Below, piece after piece: positions 1 to 5,391 of a stretch of 6,470 bases of DNA. Within the stretch, counting starts at the first letter, position 1. The number at the start of each line of letters is the position of its first letter. Source of the stretch: an uncultured Clostridia bacterium (GTDB taxonomy: Bacteria; Bacillota; Clostridia; Christensenellales; Borkfalkiaceae); NCBI GenBank assembly GCA_900557285.1, contig USSJ01000075.1, positions 1 through 6,470 on the forward strand, written 5' to 3'. The notes beneath the pieces are model-generated. The model was not told the origin of the DNA, did no database searches, and saw nothing but the letters and a program-made list of their open reading frames with translations. Position numbers and translations under genes: made by a program.

Positions 1-46
1 AAAAAACCGCAGAGCCGCGGCGCATTTTTGCGCCGCGGCTCTGCGG
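1..46 (-). terminator. Strong intrinsic terminator after the YczE-type gene
   Basis: Bases 7-24 and 29-46 form a perfect, very GC-rich 18-bp inverted repeat around a 4-base loop (25-28). Read on the minus strand the stem is followed at once by six Ts (1-6), possibly more beyond the edge. The stem begins 7 nt after the TAG stop of the membrane-protein gene. On the plus strand no T-run follows, so it serves the minus strand. It closes the MarR/YczE transcription unit. Confidence 0.93.
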
Positions 47-53
47 CAAATTT

Positions 54-782
54 CTACGATTTTACGGTACCTGCCGTTTCTTTCTTTTTTTCCGAACTTC
101 TGAAAAGTTTCTGCCCGAACGGTATCATAAACCGATTGAGCTGTTTTGCCAGCATTCCCACAAAGACTGCCGCCGCGACCGTTCCTTCCCTGACTCCCTG
201 CAAACCATGCAAAAATATTAAAGAAAGCGCCGCCGCGATCACCACCAGTGAAACATCCACCATGATTTTCACATATCCGAATTTGACGGGGATCAGCTGA
301 CACAGCGCCAGCGCCATTCCTTCCCCCGGCAACGTGACCACTTTCGCCGTTACCTCAAAACTTACGCCGAACGCCACAAAAATGATCCCCGCAATGCATA
401 CGAGCCATTGCTGCCAGTACGTATGTACAACGACCCATCCGAGCAATTCCATCGCCGCATCCGTCATAAGCCCGAATACGATGCAGACAGGGATCTGTAA
501 CAATTGTATCAACTTAAACCGTTTGCGCAGCAGTACGATCTGCAGCAATACGATCAATGTATTGACAATGATCGTCGTCGTGCCTACCGTCAATCCCGTG
601 ATCAGATTCAAAACATACGGGATACTCGAAATCGGCGAAGTTCCCAGCGCCGCTTTGATCGACAGTACGACGCCCACCGCCATGATGCACAGCCCGACGA
701 TCAAAAACAAACAACGTTTGATATACTCCGCAACCGTTTTTTTACTGCCTGACTCTTCTTCCTCTTTACTCTTCTCTTCCAT
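54..782 (-). CDS. YczE/YyaS/YitT-type integral membrane protein (DUF6198-like)
   Basis: This is a 242-residue polytopic membrane protein. The first 20 residues are hydrophilic and rich in Glu and Lys. About six hydrophobic segments follow, near residues 23-45, 56-85, 92-115, 126-147, 172-192 and 200-220, and the tail is short and basic. The LGTSPISSIPYVL stretch after the first helix and the LPGEGM motif near residue 151 resemble the YczE/YitT family of Firmicutes, whose biochemical role is poorly known; a transporter or membrane accessory role is possible. The ATG start is supported by GGAGGAG at 795-801, inside the end of the MarR gene, with 12 nt spacing. Only 3 nt separate the two genes, so they are surely co-transcribed and the regulator probably controls this protein. 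The family call rests on motif memory and topology; no substrate can be read from the sequence. Confidence 0.85.
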   Translation of the reverse strand: MEEKSKEEEESGSKKTVAEYIKRCLFLIVGLCIMAVGVVLSIKAALGTSPISSIPYVLNLITGLTVGTTTIIVNTLIVLLQIVLLRKRFKLIQLLQIPVCIVFGLMTDAAMELLGWVVVHTYWQQWLVCIAGIIFVAFGVSFEVTAKVVTLPGEGMALALCQLIPVKFGYVKIMVDVSLVVIAAALSLIFLHGLQGVREGTVAAAVFVGMLAKQLNRFMIPFGQKLFRSSEKKKETAGTVKS

Positions 783-785
783 AAT

Positions 786-1214
786 TTACTTTTGCTCCTC
801 CGTTCTTGAAAGATTCTCGTACACTTTCATAAGCATCTCGCTCATCTTCTCCCGTTCTTCCGCTCCGATACCTTCCAAAGCCGTTTTTTCCGCGTTTGCA
901 AATATATCTTCCACTTCCAAAGCCGCCTTTCTCCCCTTTTCGGTCAGATAAACATACAGCGACCTTCGGTTCGTCCCCAGCCTTTTCCTCTCTACCAGTC
1001 CCGACGCTTCCATCCTGTTCAGAATGCTCCCGACCGTGGCAGGCTCTATTTCACAATGCTTCGCGATCCTGTACTGCTCCGCGCCTTCCTGCATCAATAA
1101 ATATTCCAGTATCTTCGGCTGCCCTGCCGTCAGTCCCAGCTTCTGCGCTTCATACATCACTCTTTTATGAATCATCGCATATGCCTTCATCAGCTGATGG
1201 TGAAATAATTCCAT
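786..1214 (-). CDS. MarR-family transcriptional regulator
   Basis: The 142-residue product has the size and layout of MarR-type winged-helix dimers. An N-terminal helix (about 1-25) is followed by LGLTAGQPKILEYL, a typical MarR entry to the DNA-binding domain. The helix-turn-helix spans about residues 46-73, with recognition helix EPATVGSILNRMEASGLV. The wing (about 75-94, RKRLGTNRRSLYVYLTEKG) is basic, and C-terminal helices (about 97-137) would form the dimer interface. Such proteins usually repress their own promoter and a neighbouring gene and release DNA on binding a small ligand. Here the gene sits first in a two-gene unit, 3 nt before the membrane-protein gene, behind a consensus promoter overlapped by repeated motifs, which fits autoregulation. 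The ATG start has only a modest AAGG ribosome site (1227-1230) at 12 nt, so expression may be kept low. The inducer is unknown. Confidence 0.93.
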   Translation of the reverse strand: MELFHHQLMKAYAMIHKRVMYEAQKLGLTAGQPKILEYLLMQEGAEQYRIAKHCEIEPATVGSILNRMEASGLVERKRLGTNRRSLYVYLTEKGRKAALEVEDIFANAEKTALEGIGAEEREKMSEMLMKVYENLSRTEEQK

Positions 1215-1228
1215 AATGTTTCAAAACC

Positions 1229-1254
1229 TTAACAATAAGTATTCTTACAATAAG
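1229..1254 (-). promoter_or_regulatory. Candidate MarR operator (two CTTATTGT repeats)
   Basis: Minus-strand CTTATTGT occurs twice, at 1247-1254 and 1232-1239, 15 nt apart. Each copy sits in a short dyad: plus-strand CTTACAATAAG (1244-1254) and CTTAACAATAAG (1228-1239). Between them lies a further TAAG-N4-CTTA dyad. The array begins just downstream of the -10 box and covers the expected transcription start, where a repressor would block transcription. That the MarR protein binds here is an inference. Confidence 0.6.
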
Positions 1255-1258
1255 CATT

Positions 1259-1287
1259 ATTATAATTATTTGAATCAAAATTGTCAA
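1259..1287 (-). promoter_or_regulatory. Consensus sigma-A promoter of the marR/yczE-type unit
   Basis: Minus-strand TTGACA (1282-1287) and TATAAT (1259-1264) are separated by exactly 17 nt, a perfect match to the housekeeping consensus, in an A/T-rich setting. The expected start is near 1252, giving a leader of roughly 38 nt before the ATG. Such a strong promoter suggests that a repressor normally holds it down. Confidence 0.9.
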
Positions 1288-1343
1288 GCGCCCAAACCCG
1301 TCTGCTGAAAATATTCCCGCAAAATTCAGGCTTGACGTTTTAT

Positions 1344-1377
1344 CGGCGCGGCCCGCAGAATTTTTTGAGGCGCGCCG
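1344..1377. repeat. Short GC-rich inverted repeat in the intergenic gap
   Basis: CGGCGCG (1344-1350) pairs perfectly with CGCGCCG (1371-1377) across a 20-base loop. A plus-strand T-run follows at 1384-1389, but no plus-strand gene exists to terminate. It may be a remnant or a back-up structure. The rest of the 276-nt gap (1215-1490) holds only the marR promoter region and the terminator at 1395-1440; I see no gene in it. Confidence 0.35.
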
Positions 1378-1394
1378 CGTCTGTTTTTTCCGAC

Positions 1395-1440
1395 AAACGG
1401 CAACGCCCGACGCAAAAAATTGCGTCGGGCGTTGCCGTTT
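1395..1440 (-). terminator. Terminator-like 21-bp perfect stem ending the thrC unit
   Basis: Bases 1395-1415 and 1420-1440 form a perfect 21-bp inverted repeat with an AAAA loop. The core is GC-rich and the outer end is A/T, so the stem leads into a short T-run in either direction: TTTGTC on the minus strand, TTTTGTC on the plus. It lies 50 nt after the stop of the small membrane-protein gene and about 110 nt before the next promoter, the right place to end the thrC unit. The minus-strand T-run is short, so efficiency is uncertain. Confidence 0.8.
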
Positions 1441-1490
1441 TGTCCCTTACGGGAAATATTTCATTTTTAAAAACCTGATCGAAAGATCTT

Positions 1491-1820
1491 TCATTTTGAA
1501 GACTGATCTGAAGATTGCTGTTCATCCTCTGCTTTGTTTTCAGCGGCTGAAAAATTCTGATCGGTACCTGCCGCGGTTTGTTCATCCGATTTCGGCACCG
1601 CCTGCGCAGCGGCATTTTTATCCGTAGTTTCGGAGGGTTTCTGAAAACTCTGCACCAAACCGACAATGCTGAAAAGTATTCCGGCAAACGGAGCGATCAA
1701 AGCCAAAGCATAAATGAATTCCGTCATGCCGCCCGCGACGCCGGCCATGACCGCCAAAAAACAGCCAAACAATATCAGCGCGATCCCGAACAAAATCAAA
1801 GCAAGATTTTTGTTCTCCAT
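1491..1820 (-). CDS. Small two-helix membrane protein with acidic Gln/Ser-rich tail
   Basis: The product has 109 residues from the ATG at 1818-1820. GGGGGAG at 1828-1834 sits 7 nt upstream of that ATG; an in-frame TTG one codon earlier would leave only 4 nt, so the ATG is preferred. Two hydrophobic segments, about residues 5-27 and 34-58, are separated by a short Gly/Met/Thr-containing turn. From about residue 60 the chain is hydrophilic and low in complexity, rich in Ala, Gln, Ser, Asp and Glu, and probably disordered. The likely form is a membrane hairpin with both ends on the same face. I do not recognise a family and assign no function. The ATG lies 17 nt after the thrC stop and the gene is followed by a terminator, so it is the last gene of the thrC unit. 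A Cys near residue 19 lies in a poor lipobox context and is not taken as a lipidation site. Confidence 0.8.
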   Translation of the reverse strand: MENKNLALILFGIALILFGCFLAVMAGVAGGMTEFIYALALIAPFAGILFSIVGLVQSFQKPSETTDKNAAAQAVPKSDEQTAAGTDQNFSAAENKAEDEQQSSDQSSK

Positions 1821-1837
1821 CAAAGATCTCCCCCTGC

Positions 1838-3325
1838 TTATTTTTTGTCTACAAACTTCAAAACTTCCGCATACAGCTTGTCTTTATCCGCAACCGTCGT
1901 AAAGCGGACGGGCTTGTCGCGCAATTTGGAAAGGCTCGCAGGCACTTTCATGGCCGTGGCTATGTTCAGATGCTTGATCGCTTTGAACGAATCCTTGATG
2001 TCGTTCCCCGTGATCGCATACATGACGTCCTGCGGGAATTTATACGGGCTCGCCGTGGAAACGATGACCATCGGCGCTCCGTCCTTTTCATGCTGGGCGA
2101 TATAGTTGCCCGCGGCATACATCGCACACGCCGTGTGCGTATCCATCGGATACTGGTATTCCTCAAAGAATTCGTAAATGGTCTCCACCGTTTCGTCTTC
2201 GCCGCAGGAATCCGCCCACAAAAGTTCCTGCAACTGTTCCAGCTCTTCGTCGTAAAGATTGTATACGCCTTCTTTCGCGAGCTTGTCCATGCGCATCTGC
2301 ACGCGCACCGCATTGCGGTCTGCCAGTTCAAACAAGAGCCGCTCCAGATTGCTGGAAATCAGAATATCCATGCTCGGCGACATCGTTTTATAAAACTCAC
2401 GGCGCTTGTCATATACACCCGTACGGATGAAATCGGTCAGAATATTGTTTTTATTGGACGCGCAGATAAGTTTTCCGACCGGAAGTCCCATTCTCTTCGC
2501 ATAATACGCCGCCAAAATGTTCCCGAAATTTCCCGTCGGAACCGCGAAATTCACGGGCGAACCCATGTCGATCTGCCCCGACGAGACAAGATCGAGATAC
2601 GCCGAAAAATAATACGCGATCTGCGGCGCAAGCCTGCCGAAGTTGATCGAATTCGCCGACGAAAGGACGACTCCCTTGCTTTTCAGCTCTTCCTTGCAAG
2701 TTTCGCTCGTAAAGATCGTTTTAACAGCCGATTGGCACACGTCAAAGTTGCTCCGAACCGCAACGACGTTCACATTGTTTCCTTCCTGCGTCGACATCTG
2801 CAATTTCTGCATCTTGCTGACGCCGTCGTTCGGATAAAACACCATGATCTTGATGCCTTCCGCATTTTTGAACCCTTCCATCGCCGCTTTGCCCGTATCC
2901 CCGCTCGTCGCGACGAGGATCAGCACTTCTTCCTTGATCCCGCAAAGGTCGCAGCCCTTCCGCAATAAATACGGCAAAAGCGTGAGCGCCATGTCTTTGA
3001 ACGCACACGTGGGACCATGAAAAAGCTCGAGCATGTACAGCCCTGCGTCGATCTTGACCAGAGGCGCGGCATCCCCGCCTTCAAACTGCGCATACGCCTT
3101 CGCGCAAGCCTCTTTTAATCCGTCGTAATCGTATTCGTCCAGATATTTGTGCAGTACCGCCGCCGCCCGTTCCGCATAGTTCATGCCCAGCATTTCTTCC
3201 AGTTCCTGCTCCGAAACCTGCGGAAATACTTCCGGCACAAACAATCCGCCGTCTTTTGCAATACCCTGCGCAATCGCCTGCGCTCCCGTCACGCATTCTC
3301 CCCCGCGTGTGCTGATAAATTTCAT
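1838..3325 (-). CDS. thrC: Threonine synthase
   Basis: Threonine synthase is a cytoplasmic PLP enzyme that converts O-phospho-L-homoserine and water to threonine and phosphate, the last step of threonine synthesis. The 495-residue product starts MKFISTRGG, typical of the family. LFHGPTCAFKDMAL (101-114) carries the Schiff-base lysine K110. SGDTGKAA (141-148) is the conserved loop after it. VPTGNFGNILAA (262-273) matches the glycine-rich PLP-phosphate loop. Length and the DTHTACAMYAA segment (395-405) fit the longer E. coli/yeast-type branch rather than the ~350-residue branch. The ATG at 3323-3325 is chosen because GAAAGGGTG (3331-3339) lies 5 nt upstream; an in-frame start nine codons earlier would place that site inside the gene and break the family N terminus. 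The gene follows a P-loop ATPase after 130 nt and precedes a small membrane protein by 17 nt. No threonine-rich leader peptide or T-box is visible upstream. Confidence 0.97.
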   Translation of the reverse strand: MKFISTRGGECVTGAQAIAQGIAKDGGLFVPEVFPQVSEQELEEMLGMNYAERAAAVLHKYLDEYDYDGLKEACAKAYAQFEGGDAAPLVKIDAGLYMLELFHGPTCAFKDMALTLLPYLLRKGCDLCGIKEEVLILVATSGDTGKAAMEGFKNAEGIKIMVFYPNDGVSKMQKLQMSTQEGNNVNVVAVRSNFDVCQSAVKTIFTSETCKEELKSKGVVLSSANSINFGRLAPQIAYYFSAYLDLVSSGQIDMGSPVNFAVPTGNFGNILAAYYAKRMGLPVGKLICASNKNNILTDFIRTGVYDKRREFYKTMSPSMDILISSNLERLLFELADRNAVRVQMRMDKLAKEGVYNLYDEELEQLQELLWADSCGEDETVETIYEFFEEYQYPMDTHTACAMYAAGNYIAQHEKDGAPMVIVSTASPYKFPQDVMYAITGNDIKDSFKAIKHLNIATAMKVPASLSKLRDKPVRFTTVADKDKLYAEVLKFVDKK

Positions 3326-3378
3326 ATTGACACCCTTTCGCCCGCTCTGCACAACCTAAGATTGCGCACATTCGGAAG

Positions 3379-3407
3379 CTCGCCCTTCCGATATACGGAA
3401 GGACGAG
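3379..3407 (-). other. Hairpin in the thrC upstream leader
   Basis: Bases 3379-3390 and 3396-3407 form a 12-bp stem with a 5-base loop. One pair is C/A on the plus strand but becomes a G-U wobble in minus-strand RNA, so the hairpin is uninterrupted only in the transcript that leads into thrC. No T-run follows on the minus strand, so it is not an ordinary terminator. It could be a processing or stability element, or a protein-binding site. The rest of the 3326-3455 gap shows no clear promoter, which favours read-through from the upstream ATPase gene. Confidence 0.55.
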
Positions 3408-3455
3408 TTTCCCGTTCATGTTTATTTATTTCGTTTGTTTCGCTTGCCCGCTTTT

Positions 3456-3863
3456 TTACAGATACTTTGCAACAAAATCCGGAAGATCTTCCTTCGCACA
3501 GCTGCAGGTTACATAGATCGTGATGCCGTTCGTCTCCGACAATTTGTCGAGCATATAGTAGAATGCCGCCATGTCTTTGATTTCTTTACCCGCAATGCGC
3601 GCGGCTCCGTCAACAAAAAGATATTCGTTGTCGTTGTTCGCCGCCACGACGCCCTTGATAAATCCGCAAAGCGCATCTTCGCCCGCGATCATATAATCAC
3701 TCGTATCGATAAAACGTATATCTCTGTGAAGGTCGTACATATAACGCTTGGTGTTGGTAACGAAAATCAGATGCCCTTTCGCACTTTCCACTTTGCTGTT
3801 CGCTTCGTCAATTATGATTTTCGTTTTCCCTGTACCCTTAGGCCCGTAAATAATTTTGATCAT
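3456..3863 (-). CDS. Small P-loop ATP-binding protein
   Basis: The product is only 135 residues, a minimal P-loop fold. GPKGTGKT (7-14) is a perfect Walker A motif directly after the first strand (MIKIIY). YLFVDG (81-86) is a Walker B-like strand ending in D85, with Gly rather than Glu next. ITIYVTCS (114-121) looks like the following core strand with a sensor-type polar residue. No transmembrane segment, zinc motif or partner domain is visible. Similar short clostridial proteins are often labelled PilT or twitching-motility ATPase, but this one lacks the length and domains of a real PilT, so I give no such function. The ATG has a good site, GGAGG at 3869-3873 (5 nt), and its own promoter lies just upstream. 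It is the first gene of the unit that includes thrC, which may be convenience rather than shared function. Confidence 0.85.
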   Translation of the reverse strand: MIKIIYGPKGTGKTKIIIDEANSKVESAKGHLIFVTNTKRYMYDLHRDIRFIDTSDYMIAGEDALCGFIKGVVAANNDNEYLFVDGAARIAGKEIKDMAAFYYMLDKLSETNGITIYVTCSCAKEDLPDFVAKYL

Positions 3864-3890
3864 ATTAACCTCCGATCTTTTGATACATTT

Positions 3891-3919
3891 ATTTTACACT
3901 GTTTTTCTCCGACTTTCAA
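3891..3919 (-). promoter_or_regulatory. Sigma-A promoter of the ATPase-thrC unit
   Basis: Minus-strand TTGAAA (3914-3919) and TAAAAT (3891-3896) are separated by 17 nt. The predicted start near 3884 gives a leader of only about 20 nt before the ATG, so there is no room for a riboswitch ahead of the ATPase gene. This is probably the promoter for thrC as well. Confidence 0.8.
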
Positions 3920-3928
3920 TAGCTTTTC

Positions 3929-3975
3929 AAAAAAATTTATGAAAACTTTCGGAAATTTTGCGCAAAGCATTTTCA
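3929..3975 (-). terminator. Weak A/T-rich terminator candidate after the metallolyase gene
   Basis: TGAAAA (3940-3945) pairs with TTTTCA (3970-3975), enclosing further short self-complementary pieces (an AAAATTT/AAGTTTT arm and TTTGCGCAAA). On the minus strand seven Ts follow at 3929-3935 after a 4-nt interruption. The position, 16 nt after the stop and just before the next promoter, is right. The stem is A/T-rich and the spacing loose, unlike the strong stems at the other two unit ends, so read-through is plausible. Confidence 0.4.
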
Positions 3976-3990
3976 CAAAGCACGTCTTCG

Positions 3991-5388
3991 TTACTTACTT
4001 CTGCCAAAAGCAACAAATTCACGGTGACGGTCGCGATTCAGAAGACGGATCATGTTATCCAGTTCGTCGTCGCCCCAGATACTGTTCCTGCCCGCCGCAT
4101 ATTCGCTGTCGATCTGCTCTTTCATCTTCACGACCAGCTCGTCTTTTTTATCGATCTTATACCCGTCAGGCAGATCGTAATAGTCGTTGATCCAGTACGC
4201 GATCCCCGCAAGCCCGCTCGCATTGTTGATCGATACCCGCGCAGGCCGCCCCAGAATCTTCGCCGTATCAAAAATATTGTAGATCTCGGGATCCTTCAGC
4301 ATGCCGTCTGCATGGATACCCGCTCTCGTCGCATTGAACGCCCTGCCTACAAACGGCGTCATCGGCGGGATAATATACCCCAGTTCGTCTTCAAAATAAT
4401 GCGCGATGTCCGTGATCGCCGTAAAATCCATTCCGTCCGTCGTGCCGCGCAATGACGCATATTCCACCGCCATCGCTTCCAGAGGACAATTCCCCGTGCG
4501 TTCGCCGATACCCAGAAGCGAACAGTTTACCCCGCTCGCTCCGTACAGCCATGCCGTCGTCGCATTCGTGACAACTTTGTAAAAATCGTTATGCCCGTGC
4601 CATTCCAGCATACTGCTCGGCACTTCCGAATGGTGATGCAATCCGTAGACGATCCCCTGCACGCTCCGCGGCAGGGACGTTCCCGGATACGTCACGCCGA
4701 ATCCCATCGTATCGCACATACGGATTTTGATCGGGATCCCGCTCTCCTTCGAAAGTTTCATCAGCTCGTTCGCGAACGGTACGACAAATCCGTAAAAGTC
4801 CGCGCGCGTGATGTCTTCAAAATGGCACCGCGGCCGGATCCCGTGCGAAAGCGCACTCTTGACGATCCCCAGATATTTGTCCATCGCCTGCGCACGCGTC
4901 AGGTTCATTTTCTTGAAAATATGATAGTCCGAACAGCTGACAAGAATACCCGTTTCCGCTACCCCTGCCTGCTTCACAAGTTCAAAATCTTTTTCGTTCG
5001 CGCGGATCCATGTCGTGATCTCCGGGAACTTCAGCCCCAGATCCTGGCACTCTTTCAGAGCCTGCCTGTCTTTTTCACTGTACAGGAAAAACTCGCTCTG
5101 CCGTATGATCCCCTTCGGGCCGCCCAGCCTGGACATCAGCCTGAATATATCCACGATCTGCTTAACCGTAAAGGGCGACGTCGATTGCTGTCCGTCTCGG
5201 AACGTCGTGTCCGTGATCCATATTTCCTCCGGCATGTTCATCGGAACGTGCCGATAGTTGAACACGACCTTCGGTATCTCGTCGTACGGATACAGGTCGC
5301 GGAACAGCTCGGGCTGCTTCACGTCCTGCAATTCGTACTGGTATTTGTCCTCTTCCAAAAGATTCTTGCTTTTGTCGAAATAAATCAC
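3991..5388 (-). CDS. LeuA-like DRE-TIM metallolyase, probable Re-citrate synthase type
   Basis: This 465-residue enzyme belongs to the HMG-CoA-lyase-like TIM-barrel family that joins acetyl-CoA to a 2-oxo acid using a divalent metal. About 55 residues precede the barrel. TTFRDGQQS (61-69) carries the catalytic Arg and metal-binding Asp (R64, D65). HGHND (264-268) supplies the two metal-binding histidines. GIGERTGN (293-300) is the signature loop. AGIHADG (356-362) corresponds to the GIHQDG element after the barrel that carries the catalytic His of LeuA. The chain ends without room for the leucine-sensing domain of typical LeuA, so feedback by leucine is unlikely. Clostridial relatives of this length are often annotated as 2-isopropylmalate synthase, but the family includes the Re-citrate synthase known from Clostridium kluyveri, which condenses oxaloacetate and acetyl-CoA. 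No leu genes are nearby, and the preceding gene is an aspartate-type aminotransferase, which favours citrate synthesis for glutamate supply. Homocitrate or citramalate synthesis cannot be excluded. The start is GTG (5386-5388). Confidence 0.8.
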   Translation of the reverse strand: MIYFDKSKNLLEEDKYQYELQDVKQPELFRDLYPYDEIPKVVFNYRHVPMNMPEEIWITDTTFRDGQQSTSPFTVKQIVDIFRLMSRLGGPKGIIRQSEFFLYSEKDRQALKECQDLGLKFPEITTWIRANEKDFELVKQAGVAETGILVSCSDYHIFKKMNLTRAQAMDKYLGIVKSALSHGIRPRCHFEDITRADFYGFVVPFANELMKLSKESGIPIKIRMCDTMGFGVTYPGTSLPRSVQGIVYGLHHHSEVPSSMLEWHGHNDFYKVVTNATTAWLYGASGVNCSLLGIGERTGNCPLEAMAVEYASLRGTTDGMDFTAITDIAHYFEDELGYIIPPMTPFVGRAFNATRAGIHADGMLKDPEIYNIFDTAKILGRPARVSINNASGLAGIAYWINDYYDLPDGYKIDKKDELVVKMKEQIDSEYAAGRNSIWGDDELDNMIRLLNRDRHREFVAFGRSK

Positions 5389-5391
5389 GGA

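Noticed and set aside
334..951. Plus-strand frame spanning parts of the YczE-type and MarR genes
   Set aside because: It crosses the junction of two well-supported minus-strand genes, is Ser/Thr/Ile-rich and has no convincing ribosome site or family match.
1281..1478. Possible 65-residue plus-strand gene in the intergenic gap
   Set aside because: It overlaps the marR -35 box and runs through the 21-bp hairpin. The protein has no recognisable features, and no promoter is seen for it.
1491..1820. Lipoprotein signal in the small membrane protein (Cys near residue 19)
   Set aside because: The residues before Cys are LFG, which is not a good lipobox. The N terminus has little positive charge, and the segment reads as an ordinary transmembrane helix followed by a second one.
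1970..2968. Long open frame (332 codons) on the plus strand opposite thrC
   Set aside because: Its translation is rich in Arg, His and Phe with no family motif, as expected of the antisense shadow of a GC-biased gene. The opposite strand encodes an intact, motif-complete threonine synthase.
3081..3419. Possible leader peptide or attenuator before thrC starting near 3419
   Set aside because: The frame reads MNGKLVLPYIGRASF and is not enriched in Thr or Ile. It runs on into thrC in another frame, and no terminator/antiterminator pair is evident.
3326..3455. T-box riboswitch controlling thrC
   Set aside because: No T-box-like GGGTGG-ACCGCG element and no terminator with a T-run are present, and the gap is too short for a full T-box.
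3456..3863. PilT twitching-motility ATPase
   Set aside because: True PilT proteins are about 350 residues with Asp-box and His-box motifs. This protein has 135 residues and only the P-loop core, and no pilus genes are nearby.
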